This document shows positions 6,952 to 11,169 of a stretch of DNA of 11,169 bases, piece by piece (positions within the stretch are counted from its first letter, which is position 1; each line of letters begins with the position of its first letter). The translations under genes and the position numbers were made by a program. The notes beneath the pieces are model-generated. The model was not told where the DNA came from. It worked only from the letters and a program-made list of their open reading frames with translations, and did no database searches. Source of the DNA: JABJJH01 sp047631095 (GTDB lineage: Bacteria; Pseudomonadota; Alphaproteobacteria; UBA8366; GCA-2717185); assembly GCA_047631095.1 (NCBI GenBank), contig JBLHZD010000116.1, positions 1-11,169 of the forward strand, in the 5' to 3' direction.

Positions 6952-9713
6952 GCGACACAATCTCCTTTACCTTGGACGGCGGTATCGTTGAAGCCGGTCC
7001 CGGAGAAACGATCTGGCAGGTCGCGAAACGCCTTGGCGTTGAGATCCCCCATTTATGCCATTCCGACGAGCCTGACTACCGTTCGGACGGAAATTGCCGC
7101 GCCTGCATGGTCGATATCGAAGGCGAGCGCGTGCTTGCGGCGTCCTGCATTCGGACGCCAACCCCGGGAATGACCGTACAAACCGCTTCTGCTCGGGCGA
7201 AATCAGCGCGTAAAATGGTCTTTGAACTTTTAGTGGCCGATCAACCTGACCGCGCTGTCGCCCATGACCCGAATTCCAAATTTTGGAATTGGGCGGACGC
7301 CGTAGACGTCTCCGAAAGTCGTTTTTCAACCCGTGCAACACCGGCAGCGGATAACAGTCACCCCGCAATGGCGGTCAATCTGGACGCCTGTATCCAATGT
7401 AACCTCTGTGTCCGCGCCTGCCGGGAAGTTCAAGTTAACGACGTAATCGGCATGGCGTATCGCGGACGTGACAGCAAAATCGTCTTCGATTTCGATGACC
7501 CCATGGCCGCAAGCAGCTGCGTTGCCTGCGGCGAATGCGTACAAGCCTGCCCCACGGGCGCCCTGATGGAAGCCGCCTTGGTGGATGAAAAAGGCGTCGG
7601 GAAAGACTTATCGCTGAGCGAGGTCGAAAGCGTTTGCCCCTATTGCGGCGTTGGTTGCCAGGTGACGTATCAAGTCGCCGATGACGAAATCGTCGCCGTA
7701 CAAGGGCGCACCGGCCCTGCGAACCGTAATCGCTTATGCGTCAAAGGGCGGTTCGGGTTCGACTATGTCCGCCACCCGCATCGCCTGACAAAGCCGATGG
7801 TGCGCCGCGACGACGCTCCTAAAACTGCAGAAATGGACATCGACCCGGCGAACCCCTGGACCCATTTTCGCGAAGCCAGTTGGGAAGAAGCCCTGACATT
7901 GGCCGGCGCTGGTCTGAAAACCATCCGAGACCACGATGGCGGTGATGCGCTTGCCGGATTTGGTTCCGCAAAAGGATCAAACGAAGAAGCCTATTTATTT
8001 CAAAAGCTCGTACGAACCGGTTTTGGCACGAACAACGTCGACCATTGCACGCGGCTCTGTCACGCCTCTTCCGTCGCAGCGCTCATGGAATGCATCGGTT
8101 CCGGCGCTGTCACCGCACCCTTCACGGCCTGCAAGGATTCCGACGTTATCATCGTCATCGGCGCCAACCCGACCGAGAACCATCCTGTCGCGGCGACATT
8201 CTTCAAACAGGCGGTTAAGCGCGGCGCAAAATTGATTGTTATGGATCCACGCGGGCAGGCGTTGAATCGCCACGCCACACACATGCTACAATTTTCACCG
8301 GGCTCAGATGTGGCGATGTTGAACGCCCTGTTAAACGTCATCATTACCGAGAACTTGTACGACCGCCAATATGTAGCCGCGCATACCGAGGGTTTCGAAC
8401 AACTAAAAGAACACATCGTCGACTTCACGCCGGAGGCGATGTCGGAAATCTGTGGCGTTGACGCCGGTACGCTCCGAACCGTCGCACGAACCTATGCACG
8501 CGCCGAATCCGCAATCATATTCTGGGGCATGGGTATCTCCCAACATATCCATGGTACGGACAACGCGCGTTGCCTGATCGCGCTGTCGCTTATTACCGGA
8601 CAAGTTGGACGACCTGGCGCCGGCTTGCATCCCTTACGGGGGCAAAACAACGTTCAGGGCGCCTCGGATGCCGGTCTGGTCCCCATGTTTCTACCGGACT
8701 ATCAGAATGTCGAAGTCGAAAATATTCGTAGCGGTTTCGAAAATGTTTGGGGCAGTACAATTGATCCCAACCGCGGCTTAACCGTCGTCGAAATTATGGA
8801 CGCCATCCACAACGACGAAATCAAAGGCATGTACATCATGGGTGAAAACCCGGCGATGTCGGATCCAGATACAAATCACGCCCGCGCCGCTCTGGCCAAA
8901 CTTGACCATTTGGTTGTGCAGGACCTGTTTTTGACAGAAACCGCGACCTACGCCGACGTCGTTTTACCCGCCTCCGCGTGGCCCGAAAAAGACGGCACGG
9001 TAACCAACACAAATCGCCAGGTCCAAATGGGTCGAAAAGCGATAAACCTTCCGGGAGACGCCCGCCAGGACTGGTGGATCCTTCAGGAAATCGCCAACCA
9101 ACTTGGCCTCGACTGGTCTTATGCGCATCCCAGCGACGTATTCGCTGAAATGACGCAGGTCATGAATTCCCTGAACAATATTTCATGGGATCGACTGGAG
9201 CGCGAAAGCGCCGTCACCTATCCCGTGGATGCGCCTGATAAGCCCGGAAACGAGATCGTTTTCGATGATGGCTTTCCGACTGAATCCGGCAGAGGCAAAC
9301 TGACGCCCGCAAATATAATACCGCCCGACGAACAACCGGACGAAGACTTCCCGATGGTCCTGACGACCGGGCGACAATTGGAACATTGGCATACGGGCGC
9401 CATGACGCGCCGTTCCGCTATTCTGGATCACTTGGAACCCGAAGCAATTGCGCAAGTGTCCTCGCGAGATTTACACCGTCTTGGCCTCAGGCCCGGCGAT
9501 ACGATCCGCGTGGAAACCCGACGCGGCGTTGTAGAGCTTATGGCGCGTGTCGATGGCGCAATTCCAGAAGGATTAATCTTCATTCCGTTTTGTTATGCGG
9601 AAGCCCCGGCGAATTTGCTGACGAACCCGAAGCTTGACCCGTTTGGGAAAATACCTGAATTCAAATATTGCGCCGCACGCATATCCAAGCCAGACGCCGT
9701 CGCTGCTGAGTAG
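6948..9713 (+). CDS. fdhA: Formate dehydrogenase alpha subunit, Mo/W-bis-PGD catalytic (FDH1 type)
   Basis: This catalytic subunit oxidises formate to CO2 and passes electrons to FdhB; the close M. extorquens FDH1 homologue is tungsten-dependent. The 921 residues contain, in order: a 2Fe-2S ferredoxin domain (Cys37, 50, 53, 67); a linker with AHDPNSKFW in place of the usual NuoG His-Cys3 cluster motif; two 4Fe-4S sites (Cys148, 151, 154, 158 and Cys191, 194, 197, 201); the cofactor-proximal 4Fe-4S (Cys230, 233, 237, 264); the molybdopterin oxidoreductase core; and a C-terminal cofactor-binding domain from GRQLEHWHTG. The metal ligand is Cys371 followed by His372 in CTRLCHASSV, encoded by TGT, so it is not a selenoprotein. 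Arg564 in LRGQNNVQG matches the formate-binding arginine of the family. The ATG overlaps the fdhB stop and has AGAGG upstream; an upstream in-frame start at 6879 would lie inside fdhB and is unlikely. No twin-arginine signal is present, so it is cytoplasmic. Confidence 0.96.
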   Translation: MSDTISFTLDGGIVEAGPGETIWQVAKRLGVEIPHLCHSDEPDYRSDGNCRACMVDIEGERVLAASCIRTPTPGMTVQTASARAKSARKMVFELLVADQPDRAVAHDPNSKFWNWADAVDVSESRFSTRATPAADNSHPAMAVNLDACIQCNLCVRACREVQVNDVIGMAYRGRDSKIVFDFDDPMAASSCVACGECVQACPTGALMEAALVDEKGVGKDLSLSEVESVCPYCGVGCQVTYQVADDEIVAVQGRTGPANRNRLCVKGRFGFDYVRHPHRLTKPMVRRDDAPKTAEMDIDPANPWTHFREASWEEALTLAGAGLKTIRDHDGGDALAGFGSAKGSNEEAYLFQKLVRTGFGTNNVDHCTRLCHASSVAALMECIGSGAVTAPFTACKDSDVIIVIGANPTENHPVAATFFKQAVKRGAKLIVMDPRGQALNRHATHMLQFSPGSDVAMLNALLNVIITENLYDRQYVAAHTEGFEQLKEHIVDFTPEAMSEICGVDAGTLRTVARTYARAESAIIFWGMGISQHIHGTDNARCLIALSLITGQVGRPGAGLHPLRGQNNVQGASDAGLVPMFLPDYQNVEVENIRSGFENVWGSTIDPNRGLTVVEIMDAIHNDEIKGMYIMGENPAMSDPDTNHARAALAKLDHLVVQDLFLTETATYADVVLPASAWPEKDGTVTNTNRQVQMGRKAINLPGDARQDWWILQEIANQLGLDWSYAHPSDVFAEMTQVMNSLNNISWDRLERESAVTYPVDAPDKPGNEIVFDDGFPTESGRGKLTPANIIPPDEQPDEDFPMVLTTGRQLEHWHTGAMTRRSAILDHLEPEAIAQVSSRDLHRLGLRPGDTIRVETRRGVVELMARVDGAIPEGLIFIPFCYAEAPANLLTNPKLDPFGKIPEFKYCAARISKPDAVAAE

Positions 9714-9779
9714 CCTATTATTTTAATACTTGAAATTAGGCAGTTATGAACCGAGCTTTGTTACTCGCGCATTGCTGCA

Positions 9780-9808
9780 TTGCAAAATTTATTAGTGAAA
9801 TTTACATC
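9780..9808 (+). promoter_or_regulatory. Possible promoter for the small ORF
   Basis: TTGCAA (9780-9785) and TACATC (9803-9808) are separated by 17 bases. They match four and three of six sigma-70 consensus positions, so this is weak. It would start transcription at about 9815, right at the hairpin below, in a region that is otherwise AT-rich and noncoding after fdhA. Confidence 0.25.
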
Positions 9809-9812
9809 TCTT

Positions 9813-9850
9813 TTTCGTACATAGAGCCTTACGAGGCAAAATATACGAAA
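9813..9850 (+). other. Two-tier hairpin upstream of the small ORF
   Basis: An outer perfect 7-bp stem (TTTCGTA at 9813-9819 with TACGAAA at 9844-9850) encloses symmetric 6-base internal loops and an inner stem GCCT/AGGC (9826-9829, 9834-9837) closed by a TACG tetraloop. The structure ends two bases before the GGAG ribosome site. No T-run follows on either strand, so it is not a standard terminator. It may be a leader controlling translation; this is inferred from position only. Confidence 0.45.
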
Positions 9851-9863
9851 CCGGAGATGTTCG

Positions 9864-9986
9864 ATGCAGACCGCTGACAAATTTGAAGACGAATACCAAA
9901 AACACCCGTTTTCCAATTTGGCGACACTGTCTCTATCAATCAGTAAGGTTATCGCCCGCCTCTTCAAAATGCCGCGAAAACGGTAA
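9864..9986 (+). CDS. Predicted 40-residue small protein, unknown
   Basis: I do not recognise this ORF. It starts MQTADKFEDEYQ, continues with an amphipathic-looking segment NLATLSLSISKVIARLFK and ends in the basic tail MPRKR. The N-terminal third is acidic and the C-terminus strongly basic. There is no signal peptide, no cysteine and no clear transmembrane helix. A good Shine-Dalgarno (GGAG at 9853-9856, 7 bases before ATG) and a hairpin just upstream are the reasons to believe it. It does not resemble FdsD, the small subunit found near some formate dehydrogenases. The stop lies 4 bases from the end of the convergent minus-strand gene. A membrane-surface or nucleic-acid-binding role could be imagined from its charge pattern, but nothing shows it. 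Confidence 0.5.
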   Translation: MQTADKFEDEYQKHPFSNLATLSLSISKVIARLFKMPRKR

Positions 9987-9990
9987 ACAA

Positions 9991-10578
9991 TTAGTCTGAC
10001 AGGCCATAAATTTTTAACATCGGCCAAATAGACAACCAGTCCTTCGCCAAAATCCGACGCCGATAAGCCCCTACCGGAAAGTTTGGAGACGGCTTTACCG
10101 CCAATCCCAATAAATCATCGAGACCATAACACGAAACAAATTGCATCGCCTTGTTACGCCTTTTGCAAACGGCGAGTGCTGTTGCGGTCTCCGGCCAATA
10201 CCGCATGGCGTCTAATGTACCTACGGCGGGTTGCGCGCTGGATTTATGATGCATACGCGCTTGATTTCGCACAGACCATGGCACCAAAGGCATAGCCGTA
10301 AGTAGGGCGCTTTCAACAGCTTTCTCGGATGCAACGCTTTGGTTTTTTGGATCGAAGTAAATGACATCCACGTCATTTAAGAGACTGGGCCTCAAGTAAC
10401 CGTGCAGCGCATCCCAGACTTTGTTGCGAACAAAACCCGCCCCAACCCAGGCCCCGACAGGCCCAATCGCGTCAACAGCTTCAAGGACTTCAATCATCCA
10501 ACTGTCGGATTCAATAAGCCGTATGACGTCTCGCGCCGACGTTAAAGGAATAGGCGGCCCAGATCGTCGATAGATCAT
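9991..10578 (-). CDS. Nucleotidyltransferase family protein (PF06042/DUF925-like)
   Basis: This 195-residue protein resembles the NTP_transf_6 (DUF925) family, a nucleotidyltransferase-fold group with no established substrate. Visible marks are the motif WVGAGFVRNKVWDALHGY near residues 44-61, the likely metal-binding acidic pair in NDVDVIYFDP near 68-77, a VRNQARMHH segment, and GLDDLLGLAVKP toward the C-terminus. The length is usual for the family. The ATG at 10578 is chosen because GGAAG lies 9 bases upstream; a TTG one codon earlier is possible. The flavin oxidoreductase gene ends about 40 bases upstream on the same strand, so the pair may be co-transcribed. It has no evident link to oxalate or formate metabolism. 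The family assignment rests on motif recognition and the function is unknown. Confidence 0.8.
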   Translation of the reverse strand: MIYRRSGPPIPLTSARDVIRLIESDSWMIEVLEAVDAIGPVGAWVGAGFVRNKVWDALHGYLRPSLLNDVDVIYFDPKNQSVASEKAVESALLTAMPLVPWSVRNQARMHHKSSAQPAVGTLDAMRYWPETATALAVCKRRNKAMQFVSCYGLDDLLGLAVKPSPNFPVGAYRRRILAKDWLSIWPMLKIYGLSD

Positions 10579-10617
10579 CAATCACGTCTTCCAAACTAAG
10601 TGCCGTATGAAGAAAAC

Positions 10618-11169
10618 CTATCGAAACGCGGGCATGACATCTCTGGTAATAATACGAAGGCTGTTTTTCACCTGATCTTGGGTTAACAAGCCGCCCGCAT
10701 TCATTTCCGCTGTAATGCCATCAATACCAAGAACATCACGCCACTCCGTCACGCGATCAATAAGTTTTGCAGCGGTTCCAAACGCGACCCGGTCGCGCAG
10801 TATATCGTCATACGATAACGCCGATAATGTCGCGGCGGTGCTGCTACGCTCCGAATTACCGCCTTTTGGGCTACCCGCTACAACCAGTCGCGCCTGGCGT
10901 TCAAAGTAATACGTAATGTTTTCCCGGGGCTCTTCATAAGCTGCGGTCTCATTATCCGCCGCATAAACCGGAATGCGTAAATACACGCTACCATCACCTG
11001 CATGACCCGATTTTCGCCAGGTCTCACGATAGACATTGATGTTATGAACCAACGCTTCCAGTCCATCGCCGCGTAACCCGACAAACAGAGGCAGTCCCTC
11101 TTTCGCAACCGTCTCAAATGTCGCCGCTGAAGACGCCGCCATCCGCATCGGCGGATAAGGTTTCTGCAC
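10618..11169 (-). CDS. LLM-class flavin-dependent oxidoreductase, C-terminal part (5' end beyond window)
   Basis: The last 183 residues of a bacterial-luciferase-like (LLM class) flavin oxidoreductase are present; the N-terminal part lies past the right edge. The segment QKPYPPMRMAASSAATFETVA matches the QKPHPPI-R-A pattern these proteins show in the middle of the TIM barrel. It is followed by GLPLFVGL, a helix with NINVYRETW, a strand with RIPVYAADNETAAYEE, and the late DILRDRVAFGTAAKLIDRV segment, which resembles the usual G-T-P-ecV-erl element. The family comprises FMN- or F420-dependent monooxygenases and reductases; substrate and cofactor cannot be told from this fragment. The frame stays open to the first base of the strand, so the GTG found there is not taken as a start. 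It lies upstream of, and in line with, the nucleotidyltransferase gene. Confidence 0.85.
   Translation of the reverse strand: MQKPYPPMRMAASSAATFETVAKEGLPLFVGLRGDGLEALVHNINVYRETWRKSGHAGDGSVYLRIPVYAADNETAAYEEPRENITYYFERQARLVVAGSPKGGNSERSSTAATLSALSYDDILRDRVAFGTAAKLIDRVTEWRDVLGIDGITAEMNAGGLLTQDQVKNSLRIITRDVMPAFR

Noticed and set aside
8058..8060. Possible selenocysteine at the FdhA active site
   Set aside because: The active-site codon is TGT (Cys), the frame contains no TGA, and no SECIS-like element is needed.
9713..9741. GCCTA/TAGGC inverted repeat after the fdhA stop as a terminator
   Set aside because: Only five pairs form around a 19-base AT-rich loop and there is no T-run after it. Termination of the fdh transcript must use another signal or lie elsewhere.
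9770..9784. Tandem GCATTGC copies after fdhA as a possible attachment site or repeat array
   Set aside because: Two 7-base copies one base apart in AT-rich noncoding DNA are not enough; no integrase, tRNA or further copies are present.
9761..10027. Minus-strand open frame of 88 codons across the small ORF and the end of the nucleotidyltransferase gene
   Set aside because: It overlaps the 3' end of the nucleotidyltransferase on the same strand and lies opposite the small ORF. It has no recognisable family and the small ORF has the better ribosome site, though this choice is not certain.

Overview
The window most resembles an alphaproteobacterial chromosome of moderate GC content. The main reason is a two-subunit formate dehydrogenase of the Methylorubrum extorquens FDH1 type (fused NuoE-NuoF beta subunit plus a long ferredoxin-like alpha subunit), together with alphaproteobacterial-type Oxc, Frc and Fhs proteins. 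I saw no tRNA, rRNA, insertion sequence, CRISPR array or phage gene. The genus cannot be read from the sequence.

Layout. On the minus strand, from about 3150 down to the left edge, lie a GntR/FCD regulator, oxalyl-CoA decarboxylase (oxc) and formyl-CoA:oxalate CoA-transferase (frc, cut by the left edge), closely spaced like an operon. Back to back with them on the plus strand are formate-tetrahydrofolate ligase (fhs), then the fused beta subunit (fdhB) and alpha subunit (fdhA) of an NAD-dependent formate dehydrogenase, the last two overlapping by ATGA. The roughly 300-base divergent region between the arms holds a 19-base operator-like palindrome, a 12-base perfect palindrome, an inverted repeat and a direct repeat. 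To the right of fdhA is a possible small transcription unit (hairpin leader, Shine-Dalgarno, 40-codon ORF). It converges on a minus-strand pair: a PF06042-type nucleotidyltransferase and the C-terminal part of a luciferase-like flavin oxidoreductase, cut by the right edge.

How the genes work together. Frc makes oxalyl-CoA and formate from oxalate and formyl-CoA. Oxc decarboxylates oxalyl-CoA back to formyl-CoA. The net product is formate plus CO2. FdhAB oxidises formate to CO2 with gain of NADH, while Fhs loads formate onto tetrahydrofolate for biosynthesis. The locus is therefore an oxalate-to-formate-to-NADH/C1 module, probably controlled by the GntR protein. No oxalate transporter, acyl-CoA ligase or FDH maturation gene is visible.

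The main anomaly is the 5' end of oxc. The conserved N-terminal segment (LTDGF) lies in a different reading frame from the rest of the gene, and about 26 bases seem to be missing at the junction. Either oxc is damaged in this genome, or it is translated from an internal ATG as a shortened protein, or the assembly has an error.
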